DNA from: JAEZHK01 sp040768845 | GTDB lineage: Bacteria; Bacillota; Clostridia; Christensenellales; Aristaeellaceae | Length of the DNA: 64,000 nt | Reading direction: 5' to 3' | Assembly: GCA_040768845.1 (NCBI GenBank) | Contig: JAXGME010000011.1 | Span: 1-64,000, forward strand | Shown here: positions 23,965 to 31,325 of the stretch, in pieces | Layout of the letters: every line of letters begins with the position of its first letter | Position numbering within the stretch: the stretch's first letter is position 1 | Made by a program: the position numbers and the translations under genes | The notes under the pieces: generated by a model | The model's database searches: none | Told to the model about the DNA's origin: nothing | The model's input: the letters and a program-made list of their open reading frames with translations, nothing else

Positions 23965-24571
23965 GGATTTGGTCGGCGCGCGGCCGGACGCCGCGTCCCG
24001 GAAATTTGGCCTTGCCGAGCTGGCGCTGGCGGCGCTGCCCGCAGTGGCGGTGGCGAATACCGGCATGAACGGGCTCGTTCTCGGCGGGAGCGTGCTGGTG
24101 ACGTCGGCGGGCGTCAGTCTATTGTTGTCGGCGGTGTGGAAGCTCATCCGCGAGGAGCACCGCGGGGTCGCGCTCTGGCTCTTTGCGGCCACCGTGGCTT
24201 CGATGGTTCAAATGATCATGACGGTGGCACAGCCCCGCCTTGCCTCGCCGCTGGGGCTCTATCTGACGCTGGTTCCCTTTCTCTGCGCGCTGATGGCCTA
24301 CCCCGAGGTGCATGACGGTGGCCGCGGCGCAGGCGGCTCGCTTGGCCGCGCGCTGGCGCGCGGCGCGGCGTACCTCGCGGCGCTGACGGGGATCGGATGC
24401 CTCCGCGAGGTGCTGGGAAGCGGCGCGGTCTTCGGCGTCAGCCTGGGCGATTCGTTCCAGCCGATGCGCATGCTTTCGTCCGCGCCGGGCGGATTTCTCG
24501 TCGCCGGCGTGGTTCTGGCGGTCGTCCGCGCACTGATGCCCAAGCGCGGGAAGGGAGGGGAGGACGCATGA
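23957..24571 (+). CDS. rnfE: Rnf-like complex subunit E (membrane), one cluster cysteine missing
   Basis: 204 residues, six membrane helices, homologous to RnfE/NqrD. Conserved landmarks are MNGLVLG, ASMVQMIM and GCLREVLGSG. In canonical RnfE a Cys in an LGLCP segment and a Cys in a TNCxxxGRA segment help bind a [2Fe-2S] cluster. Here the first segment reads LAALPAVAV with no Cys, while the second keeps a Cys in FLCALMAY. It is divergent for the family. Confidence 0.85.
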   Translation: MHRDLVGARPDAASRKFGLAELALAALPAVAVANTGMNGLVLGGSVLVTSAGVSLLLSAVWKLIREEHRGVALWLFAATVASMVQMIMTVAQPRLASPLGLYLTLVPFLCALMAYPEVHDGGRGAGGSLGRALARGAAYLAALTGIGCLREVLGSGAVFGVSLGDSFQPMRMLSSAPGGFLVAGVVLAVVRALMPKRGKGGEDA

Positions 24572-25149
24572 TCGATGGGATGAGGATTCTGGCGATTTTC
24601 TTTGGCGGCGTCCTGACAGACAATTTTGTATTTTCGCGCTTTTTTGCGGAGCGCTCGGCGCTGGGCGAGGACCAGTTCCGGACGTCCGTTCGGATCGGTG
24701 CCTGGGTGGCGTTGATGATCGCCCTCGTCTCCATTGCGACCAGCGCGCTGTACTTCTTCGTGCTGGTGCCGCTGAAGCTGGATTATCTGACCACGGCGAT
24801 GTTCGCGCTGGTGATTCTGGCGGCGTTCCTCCTGTGCAATCGGGCGCTGAAGGCCAAAAACCTGCTGGGCATCGAAGCTCCGACGGCGCTTGGCGCGCTG
24901 ATCGCGGTAATCGGCGCGGTGCTGGGCGCGGCGCTCTTCAGCGCGCAGGCGGGGTCCTTTCTGTACGGCGCGCTGACCGGCGTGTTTGGCGGCGCGGGTT
25001 TCCTGCTGGCGGTGGTGCTGCTGGCGGGCGTGCGGGAGCGGACGGCGCTCTCTGATGTGCCGGAGGGCCTCAGGGGCCTGCCCATCGGGCTGGTCAGCGC
25101 GGCGCTGATCGCGCTGGCGCTTCTCGGTTTTTCCGGATTTGGGCTTTGA
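24568..25149 (+). CDS. rnfA: Rnf-like complex subunit A (membrane), both cluster cysteines missing
   Basis: 193 residues, six membrane helices, homologous to RnfA/NqrE. Landmarks are VLTDNFVFSRF, YFFVLVPLKLDYLTT and GVRERTALSDVPEGLRGLP. In canonical RnfA, Cys in FLGxCPF and Cys in TTNCAVLG bind the intramembrane [2Fe-2S] cluster. Here the segments read FFAERSALG and APTALGALIAV with no Cys; the only Cys is elsewhere (FLLCNRA). Canonical operons put rnfB after rnfA; here the next gene is a FAD synthetase. Confidence 0.85.
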   Translation: MIDGMRILAIFFGGVLTDNFVFSRFFAERSALGEDQFRTSVRIGAWVALMIALVSIATSALYFFVLVPLKLDYLTTAMFALVILAAFLLCNRALKAKNLLGIEAPTALGALIAVIGAVLGAALFSAQAGSFLYGALTGVFGGAGFLLAVVLLAGVRERTALSDVPEGLRGLPIGLVSAALIALALLGFSGFGL

Positions 25150-25190
25150 GGGGCGGCGCGGATCCATCAATTGCGACAAGGAACGAATGT

Positions 25191-25781
25191 ATGACGCCGA
25201 AGGCTTTGAGCGAACAAACAGGAAGCGGCGGGCGCGTCTTTGACGGGCCCGACCGCGGGCCGCAGGGTCGGCAGCCCTCCGTCATCGCGCTGGGCATGTT
25301 TGACGGCGTGCACATCGGCCATCAGGCGCTTGTGCGCCGTGCGGTGGACATTGCGCGGAGCCGGGGCTGGCGCTCCGTCGTCTATACTTTTGAAAACCAT
25401 CCGCGCAGCGTGTTTGCCCAAACGCCGGCGCTGATCATGGATGCCGCCACCCGCCGCGCGGCGCTCTATGCGCTGGGCGTGGATCAGGTGGACATGGTGA
25501 AGTTCACGAAGGTGCTGGCGGAGAAATCTCCCCGCGCGTTTTTGCGGATGCTGCTGGACCGGTATTGCGTCCGGGCGGTGGTGGCGGGGACGGACTTCAC
25601 ATTCGGCTACAAGGGCGCGGGCGACATCCATGCGCTGCGCTCAATGGGCGGGGAGATGGGGTTTGAAGTGTACGAAATGCCCGACGTGCTGCTGGACGGC
25701 GAAAAGGTGTCCTCGACGAGGATTCGAGCGGCGCTTGAGCGCGGCGATGTGGCCCTCGCCGCCCGGATGATCGGCCGATGA
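25191..25781 (+). CDS. FAD synthetase (FMN adenylyltransferase), kinase domain absent
   Basis: 196 residues. The nucleotidyltransferase GMFDGVHIGHQALVRRAV and the SSTRIRAALERGDV motif match the N-terminal half of RibF. Normal RibF (about 310 residues) has a C-terminal riboflavin kinase domain; this protein stops after the first domain, so it should make FAD from FMN only. Start at 25191 has AAGGAA nine bases upstream; a TTG at 25146 overlapping the rnfA stop is an alternative. Its place behind apbE and the rnf genes suggests it supplies FAD for flavinylation. Confidence 0.82.
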   Translation: MTPKALSEQTGSGGRVFDGPDRGPQGRQPSVIALGMFDGVHIGHQALVRRAVDIARSRGWRSVVYTFENHPRSVFAQTPALIMDAATRRAALYALGVDQVDMVKFTKVLAEKSPRAFLRMLLDRYCVRAVVAGTDFTFGYKGAGDIHALRSMGGEMGFEVYEMPDVLLDGEKVSSTRIRAALERGDVALAARMIGR

Positions 25782-25817
25782 TGCGTTGGGGGACGAATAA
25801 AGCCGTGGAGCGCGCCT

Positions 25818-26765
25818 ATGTACTATGAGCCGTACCGACCCAGAAGACGCCCGAGTTGCCTCGGTCGTCTTTTCCGCATCGCGCTGCTTCTGGCGATCCT
25901 CTGGGCGCTTTTGATGCTGGTCGCGCGCCTGCCGCTTTCGATCGACCTGCCCGGCGGGCTTTCGCTGGACAGACTGTTTTTGGTCGGCCGCACCGACATT
26001 CTGCTCTTGGGCACGGACAACGAAGCGGGGCGGGGCCGCACGGATTCGATCCTGGTCGCTTCCGTCGGCAGCGGCGGCATCAAGCTGACTTCGATCATGC
26101 GGGATACGCTGGTGAACATTGAGGGCTACGGCAAGCACAAAATCAACGCGGCCTATCGCCTGGGGGGCGAGCAACTGGCCATGCGCACGGTGAACCAGGC
26201 TTTCGGCCTGAACGTCACAAAGTACGCGGCCATCGATTTTGAGGGCTTCTCCCATCTCATCGACAGCGTCGGCGGCGTGGCCCTGAACGTGAGCAAGGCA
26301 GAAATGCAGGAGATCAACAAGGGGCTGGACGCCACGTGGAAGCGGCTTGGCGAAGGCCGCCCCATCGATTACCTGAAGCGATACGGGGAAGATACGCTTC
26401 TGACCGGCCCGCAGGCGCTGGCCTACGCGCGCATACGCAAGATTGATTCCGACTATGTGCGCGCCAGCCGGCAGCGCGCCGTGCTGAGTGCGATGATTGA
26501 AAAGCTGCGCGCCACGAAGAACCCGGTGGTCTACGCCCGGCTGATGCAGACGGTGTTTTCCACCGTCAAAACCAACGTCAACGCGTTTGAGATTGGCCTG
26601 GAGGCCGTCAAGGTGCTGACAGGCGGGCTCAGTGTGGAACAGTTCCGGCTGCCCGCGGAGGGGGCCTATACCACCGGCACGGTGGACGGTGCATGGGTGA
26701 TCAAGCCGGACCTTGAAAAGAACCGGAAGTTGCTGAACGCGTTTTTGCAGGATTCGGCATCCTGA
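25818..26765 (+). CDS. LytR-CpsA-Psr family cell-wall ligase
   Basis: 315 residues: a basic cytoplasmic start, one membrane helix (about residues 19-40) and the outside LCP domain. Key features are LLLGTDNEAGRGRTDSILVAS, TSIMRDTLVNI and KINAAYRLGG, which bind the polyprenyl pyrophosphate. LCP enzymes attach teichoic acids or other glycopolymers to peptidoglycan. It is followed by a hairpin. Confidence 0.9.
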   Translation: MYYEPYRPRRRPSCLGRLFRIALLLAILWALLMLVARLPLSIDLPGGLSLDRLFLVGRTDILLLGTDNEAGRGRTDSILVASVGSGGIKLTSIMRDTLVNIEGYGKHKINAAYRLGGEQLAMRTVNQAFGLNVTKYAAIDFEGFSHLIDSVGGVALNVSKAEMQEINKGLDATWKRLGEGRPIDYLKRYGEDTLLTGPQALAYARIRKIDSDYVRASRQRAVLSAMIEKLRATKNPVVYARLMQTVFSTVKTNVNAFEIGLEAVKVLTGGLSVEQFRLPAEGAYTTGTVDGAWVIKPDLEKNRKLLNAFLQDSAS

Positions 26766-26792
26766 CGGCCGGCGCGGGTTTCGCGCCGGCCG
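26766..26792 (+). terminator. Hairpin after the LCP gene
   Basis: An 11-bp stem CGGCCGGCGCG (26766-26776) with 26782-26792, loop of 5, just past the stop codon. The downstream tract is only weakly U-rich. It lies between two convergent genes. Confidence 0.55.
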
Positions 26793-26811
26793 CGCGTTCT
26801 CTCCTCCGGCG

Positions 26812-27279
26812 TCATTCTCCCCGGACGACCGCCTCGACAAAGGTCACGGGATGCTGAATAAGCGCCGCGGTTTCTTCGACCGTCCGACCCTCGGCAAGGA
26901 AGCGCCGGGCGACGACGGCCATGGGCTCGGCCACCTCGATGATGTGGCCGTCCGGGTCGTAGAGCCGGACGACGCGCTGCTGCCAGTCGTGCTTTTTCGG
27001 CGGGTGCACCCGTCGGATCTCCGGGCGCGCCGCGAGCTTTTCGAGGAAGGCGTCAAAATCCTCCACTTCGAAGTACAGTTCCATATTGTGCGCGCGGGGA
27101 ATCACCGACTCCGGCGGCACGTCGATGAGCCATGCGAAATTCTGCTGAATGGCGAAGCCGCCGCTGAAGGTCACGTTCCAGCCGAGGTCCATCGCCACTT
27201 TCTGATCGAACAGGTCACCGTAGAACGCCTTGGACCGTTCCACATCGGCCACCGCGAGAAGCGCCGCTCTGAATTGCAT
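26812..27279 (-). CDS. VOC-family (glyoxalase-like) protein
   Basis: 155 residues. The first about 120 form the paired beta-alpha-beta-beta-beta fold, with VADVERSKAFYGDLF, NMELYFEVEDFDAFL and RLYDPDGHIIEVAEP. A C-terminal helix of about 30 residues is added. Members include glyoxalases, dioxygenases and antibiotic-binding proteins; the function here is not known. AGGAGG lies before the ATG. Thirteen bases separate it from the next minus-strand gene. Confidence 0.8.
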   Translation of the reverse strand: MQFRAALLAVADVERSKAFYGDLFDQKVAMDLGWNVTFSGGFAIQQNFAWLIDVPPESVIPRAHNMELYFEVEDFDAFLEKLAARPEIRRVHPPKKHDWQQRVVRLYDPDGHIIEVAEPMAVVARRFLAEGRTVEETAALIQHPVTFVEAVVRGE

Positions 27280-27291
27280 AAGATCCTCCTT

Positions 27292-28116
27292 CTATACGCC
27301 CGTCAGGCGGGCGGGATTTACGGGCGGGCCGGCGGGCGGGATGCGGCCGGTCTGTTCGGTTGCCGGGGCGGACTCAAACTCGGTCATCACGCGCCGGTAG
27401 CGAAGCGGGAGATGGGTGCGCTGGCAGGCGGAATTTTTGCGCGGGCCGATCTCCACCGACTGATGGAAGCGGCGCCACAGCGCCCGCACGGCGCGCTCCA
27501 CATCGTCCGGCTCGGGGAGTTCCAGCGCGAGCAGCGGCGCGATGCGGCCGCGTCCCCGCTGCGCCACCAGCGCCTCCCGGTGCGTCCGGTCGAAGATGAC
27601 GAAGGCCTCGTTTGGATATCGGTCCAGAAAGTGCTGGGCGATCAGCGGCAGCACCCGATTCTTGGGCTCGATGACCGACGCCAGCACGCCGCCGCTCTCC
27701 GTAAACCGCACAAAGCCCAGAAAGAGGTGGGCTTCCCGCCCCAGGTGGGTGACGGCCGACAGAATCGGCGCGACCGCGTCGTCGTGGGCCATGTCCGTCA
27801 CCATGCCGCCCTTGCGGTAGCCCAGGCGCAGAAACGCCAGCAGCCGCTTTTCCTTTTCCGGCATCGCTGTCAGCATCGCCCGCTCGACCAGGCGCAGGGC
27901 CTCCTCCGAAATGCGCGCGGGAATGGACTTCAGCACCCGCGCCGCCCGGAACGCGTCGGTCTCCACCACCCGGGTCGGGAGCAGCGACAGCTGATCGTCC
28001 TCGGGGCCCAAAATCGCCGCGGGAAGCTCCTTCATCGCGTAGCTTTCATACACGCAGCACAAAAACCCGTCCAGCGTGCCGTCGTAGCGGTAGACTACAT
28101 CTGTCCTGTAAGGCAT
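27292..28116 (-). CDS. Putative DNA repair protein, partner of radical SAM protein (TIGR03915-type)
   Basis: 274 residues. N-terminal YRYDGTLDGFLCCVYESYA and the central AHDDAVAPILSAVTHLGREAHLFLGFVRF match the family found next to a radical SAM DNA-repair protein; in some bacteria it is fused to a uracil-DNA-glycosylase-like domain. Activity is unproven. It overlaps the 3' end of the radical SAM gene upstream by 22 bases, so the two are co-translated and share a LexA-controlled promoter. Confidence 0.8.
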   Translation of the reverse strand: MPYRTDVVYRYDGTLDGFLCCVYESYAMKELPAAILGPEDDQLSLLPTRVVETDAFRAARVLKSIPARISEEALRLVERAMLTAMPEKEKRLLAFLRLGYRKGGMVTDMAHDDAVAPILSAVTHLGREAHLFLGFVRFTESGGVLASVIEPKNRVLPLIAQHFLDRYPNEAFVIFDRTHREALVAQRGRGRIAPLLALELPEPDDVERAVRALWRRFHQSVEIGPRKNSACQRTHLPLRYRRVMTEFESAPATEQTGRIPPAGPPVNPARLTGV

Positions 28117-29387
28117 TTTTGCAGATCCTCCTCCGTGGGGTCGAGCAGCGTGAGCTGCACGGCGCGCTCGCCCAGCGCCGTCGCGCGGCTTGAAAGAAGG
28201 CTGGTCAGGATGGCCTGATCATCCAGGTGCAGCCGGATCAGCGGCTTTCCGGAGCAGGTGATGAAGTGCTGGGCGCGCTTCAACACCACGCCCATCTTTT
28301 TGAGCGCCGCGAAATCCAGCGCCCCATGCCTGCGGGCTTCCAGGATGCGCCAGGCGCTTTTGACGCCCACGCCCGGCACGCGCAGCAGCATCTCCTGCGG
28401 CGCGCGGTTTACCTCCACCGGAAACTGATCCAGATGCCCCACCGCCCAGTTGCACTTGGGGTCCAGCCCCGGGTCCAGATGGGGGCGGCGGTCGTCCAGC
28501 AGTTCGTCGGCGCGAAAGCCGTAAAAGCGCAGAAGCCAATCCGCCTGATACAGCCGGTGCTCGCGCATCAGGGGCGGCGGTGTGCCCACGGGGGGCAGCA
28601 GCCGGTCGTCGTTGAACGGAATGTAGGCCGAGTAGAACACGCGCTTTAAGTGGAACCGATCATACAGCGCCTCGGAAAGCTTCAGGATGGTCCGATCATC
28701 TTCCGGCGTCGCGCCGACGATCATCTGGGTGGACTGGCCCGCCGGCGCAAATTTCGGCGCGTGGCGGTAGAGCGTCAGCGCCCGGGTGTTTTCCTGGATG
28801 CCGCCGGCAATGCGCCGCATTGGGCCGAGAATGTTGTCCCGGTTTTTCTCCGGCGCCAGCAGCATGAGGCTCTGCCGGGAGGGAAGCTCGATGTTGACGC
28901 TCATCCGGTCGGCGTAAAGGCCCATGCGCTCGATCAGGGCCGGGTCCGCGCCGGGAATCGCCTTGCAGTGGATGTAGCCGCCAAAGCGGTACTCCTCCCG
29001 CAGGATGCGCAGCGTTTCGATCATCATCTCGCAGGTGCGGTCGGCGCTGCCGTTGACGGCCGAGCTCAGAAAAAGCCCTTCGATGTAATTGCGCCGGTAG
29101 AAGGCCATGGTCAGGTCCGCCAGCTCCCGGGGATGAAAGGTGGCGCGGGGCGTGTCGTTGGAGCGGCGGTTGACGCAGTAGGCGCAGTCATACCGGCAGG
29201 CGCTGGATTGGAGCACCTTCAAAAGTGATATACAGCGGCCGTCTCCCGCAAAGCTGTGGCAGATGCCGCAGGCCGCGGCGCTTCCGATGGCCCCGCCCCG
29301 ACCGGAGCGGTTTACCCCGGAGGAGGTGCAGGCCACGTCGTACTTGGCCGCGTCCGTCAGTAGCGCCAGCTTTTGCATCGCATCCAT
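28095..29387 (-). CDS. Putative DNA modification/repair radical SAM protein (TIGR03916-type)
   Basis: 430 residues. Radical SAM motif CRYDCAYC near residue 65 holds the [4Fe-4S] cluster. A cysteine-bearing CGICHSFAGDGRC segment precedes it. The C-terminal third has helix-hairpin-helix features (LRVPGVGVKSAWRILEARR), which suggests DNA binding. The family is widespread in anaerobes, always with the partner gene downstream here. The reaction is unknown. Two LexA-type boxes upstream support a role in DNA damage response. Confidence 0.85.
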   Translation of the reverse strand: MDAMQKLALLTDAAKYDVACTSSGVNRSGRGGAIGSAAACGICHSFAGDGRCISLLKVLQSSACRYDCAYCVNRRSNDTPRATFHPRELADLTMAFYRRNYIEGLFLSSAVNGSADRTCEMMIETLRILREEYRFGGYIHCKAIPGADPALIERMGLYADRMSVNIELPSRQSLMLLAPEKNRDNILGPMRRIAGGIQENTRALTLYRHAPKFAPAGQSTQMIVGATPEDDRTILKLSEALYDRFHLKRVFYSAYIPFNDDRLLPPVGTPPPLMREHRLYQADWLLRFYGFRADELLDDRRPHLDPGLDPKCNWAVGHLDQFPVEVNRAPQEMLLRVPGVGVKSAWRILEARRHGALDFAALKKMGVVLKRAQHFITCSGKPLIRLHLDDQAILTSLLSSRATALGERAVQLTLLDPTEEDLQKCLTGQM

Positions 29388-29414
29388 AAAAGATCCCTCG
29401 ATTCACCGTAACAC

Positions 29415-29426
29415 GAACATATGTTC
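29415..29426. promoter_or_regulatory. LexA (SOS) box GAACATATGTTC
   Basis: CGAACATATGTTCT matches the Bacillus-type LexA/DinR box (CGAAC-N4-GTTCG) at all but the final base. It lies just downstream of the TATAAT box, over the expected start site, an ideal place for repression. Confidence 0.85.
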
Positions 29427-29434
29427 TGATAAGG

Positions 29435-29463
29435 ATTATAGCAGACGAAACGGCGCCCCGCAA
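29435..29463 (-). promoter_or_regulatory. Promoter of the radical SAM repair pair
   Basis: On the minus strand TTGCGG (29463-29458), 17 bases, TATAAT (29440-29435). The LexA box begins 8 bases after the -10 box. Confidence 0.7.
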
Positions 29464-29488
29464 CCGAACACGCGATTAAATTGAATAA

Positions 29489-29500
29489 GAACGCGCGTTC
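29489..29500. promoter_or_regulatory. Second LexA-like box GAACGCGCGTTC
   Basis: A perfect GAAC-N4-GTTC palindrome 74 bases from the first box and upstream of the -35 element. The GC centre is less typical than the first box, so it is a secondary or weaker site. Confidence 0.5.
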
Positions 29501-29529
29501 GGGCGGAGCGCAAAGGGGATTTGGACGGA

Positions 29530-30987
29530 TTATGTGTCGGCGGAGGGCTTTATCTGGGGCAAGGCAACCGCGATGCCCTCCTGCGCCGGTCCGCTGATGA
29601 GCCGGCCGTCATAGGCAAATCTTGAGCCGTGGCAGGGGCAGTCCCAGCTCCGTTCATCCTGATTCCAGCTCAGCTCGCAGCCCAGGTGCGGGCAGCGCGT
29701 CGTGACAAAGAACACGTTGCCCTCCGGATCCTTGTAGGCGCCCAGCTTGCGTCCGTCCGCCTCCACCACGCCGCCCTGTCCGGCGGGCAGATTGGCGAGC
29801 GGCCGGTCCGGCGGCGCGACGGCCAGCGTCAGCCCCTTCAGCGCCTGCGCGCTGTCGCGGGTCAGTTGCGGAAGCTCCGCGGTGGAAAAGCGCTGCGGCC
29901 GAAACACCGGTGCGTTCCGGTTGCGCTTTCCGGCAATGTCGTCCGCCAGGATTCTGGACGCCGCCATGGCGGTGGTCATGCCCCATTTCATAAAACCGGT
30001 GGCCAGGTGCCAGCCGGGGCGGGAACGCGCGTAGCGGCCGATGAAGGGCACGCCGTCCAGCGTGATGGCGTCCTGCGCCGACCAGCGGGCGACCGCCCGA
30101 ACGCCGGGGAAGAGGTGCGCCGCCGCGTCCATAAGCGCCTCGTACCGCCCCGCCGCGCCTTCGCCGGTGCGGTGGTTTTCGCCGCCAAAGAGCAGCACTT
30201 TGCCGTGGGTGCGCATCGAATGGCCGTCCGTCTCCAGGCCGATGTACATGCCGGGCAGCTTTGGCGCGCCCTCCAGCGCCACCACGTAGGAACGCTCCTG
30301 ATGGATGCGGGCAAAGTAATAGCCGGGCTTGTTGACAAAGGGATAGTGGCACGCAAATACGATGTGGCGCGCCGTCACGGCATGGTCCGCGGTATACAGC
30401 CGGTTGGGCTCGACGCGCTCCACCCGGGTGTGCTCGTAGACCCGGACGCGCCCGGAAATCCCCTTCAGGAATTTGAGCGGATGAAACTGCGCCTGGTCGG
30501 AAAACTCGACCGCGCCGGCGGCGGGGAAGGGGAGGCCGCGCGCGGCCACCAGCGAGGCGGGAAGCCCGAGGCTCCTGGCGGCCAGCATCTCGGCCTCCAG
30601 CGGCGCGGCATCCCGCAGGGCGTACAAAAACGCGCTCTTTCGCGCGAAATCACAGGCAATGCCTTCGGAATCGATGATGCGCTCAAAGGCGGCGATGGCC
30701 TCCTGGTTCGCGCGGGCGTACTGCGCCGCCCTGTCGCGGCCGCATTGCCCGATCAGCCGGGCGTAGATGTGGCCGTGCTGCGACGTGATCTTGGCGGTGG
30801 TGCCGCTTGTTTGACCGCTTCCGATGCGCTCGGCTTCCAGAACCACCGCGTCAAGGCCGCGCCGGGTCAGCTCATAAGCGGTCAGCATGCCCGTCATGCC
30901 GCCGCCGATTATCGCGATGTCCACGTCGAGATCCTCGCAAAGCTTCGGGCAAGCAGGAATCCGGACGTCTGCCCAGATCGATTGCAT
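29530..30987 (-). CDS. FAD-dependent oxidoreductase with C-terminal Rieske domain
   Basis: 485 residues. A DAO-type flavin domain (residues about 25-380) has IAIIGGGMTGMLTAYELTRR and a family GSGQTSGTTAKITSQHG segment. The C-terminal 100 residues are a Rieske [2Fe-2S] domain with CPHLGC and CPCHGSRF. Similar to YhfW of Bacillus; substrate unknown. The ATG at 30987 has GGGAGGTG six bases upstream; the longer frame beyond it is not family-like. It is a single gene between two differently controlled units. Confidence 0.88.
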   Translation of the reverse strand: MQSIWADVRIPACPKLCEDLDVDIAIIGGGMTGMLTAYELTRRGLDAVVLEAERIGSGQTSGTTAKITSQHGHIYARLIGQCGRDRAAQYARANQEAIAAFERIIDSEGIACDFARKSAFLYALRDAAPLEAEMLAARSLGLPASLVAARGLPFPAAGAVEFSDQAQFHPLKFLKGISGRVRVYEHTRVERVEPNRLYTADHAVTARHIVFACHYPFVNKPGYYFARIHQERSYVVALEGAPKLPGMYIGLETDGHSMRTHGKVLLFGGENHRTGEGAAGRYEALMDAAAHLFPGVRAVARWSAQDAITLDGVPFIGRYARSRPGWHLATGFMKWGMTTAMAASRILADDIAGKRNRNAPVFRPQRFSTAELPQLTRDSAQALKGLTLAVAPPDRPLANLPAGQGGVVEADGRKLGAYKDPEGNVFFVTTRCPHLGCELSWNQDERSWDCPCHGSRFAYDGRLISGPAQEGIAVALPQIKPSADT

Positions 30988-31092
30988 GGACGCACCTCCC
31001 GCGCTAGGGTTCCCTTGGAGGGGCGCGGTCATGCGCCAAAGCCGCCAGCGCGCGCGAAAAGCCGATCCGAGCGGTTTACCGTCCTTCGGCAC

Positions 31093-31123
31093 AAAAAAAC
31101 CGCCGGCGCTTTGCGCTAGCGGT
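31093..31123 (-). terminator. Rho-independent terminator of the mgl operon
   Basis: An 11-position stem with two mismatches (31113-31123 with 31099-31109) and a 3-base loop, followed on the minus strand by TTTTTTT. The stop codon of the last small gene lies inside the stem. Confidence 0.85.
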
Positions 31124-31325
31124 TGGAACCAATTCCCAATAGGATCGCGAGGACGAGTGCCCCCACCAGGATGTAGATGATCAGATCCAGCGTCTTCAGC
31201 GGGATCTTGATCCTGTCGTACAGCCGGCGGCGCACGGCAAAAAGATCCTTGCCGAGGGGGGGCGCCTGCGCCCGCCGGGCCTCTTCGCGCCGGGCTTCCA
31301 TTTCCCGAATGCTTCGCTTATCCAT
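31116..31325 (-). CDS. Small membrane protein of the mgl operon
   Basis: 69 residues, no family recognised. A charged N-terminal half (MDKRSIREMEARREEARR) is followed by one membrane helix (about residues 46-66). Its ATG overlaps the mglC stop (TAATG), and its stop codon lies inside the operon terminator, so it is translated with the transporter genes. It might assist the permease; nothing in the sequence proves that. Confidence 0.65.
   Translation of the reverse strand: MDKRSIREMEARREEARRAQAPPLGKDLFAVRRRLYDRIKIPLKTLDLIIYILVGALVLAILLGIGSNR

Noticed and set aside
29530..31119. Long plus-strand open frame across the Rieske oxidoreductase
   Set aside because: Antisense shadow; the minus strand has FAD and Rieske motifs and a strong ribosome site.
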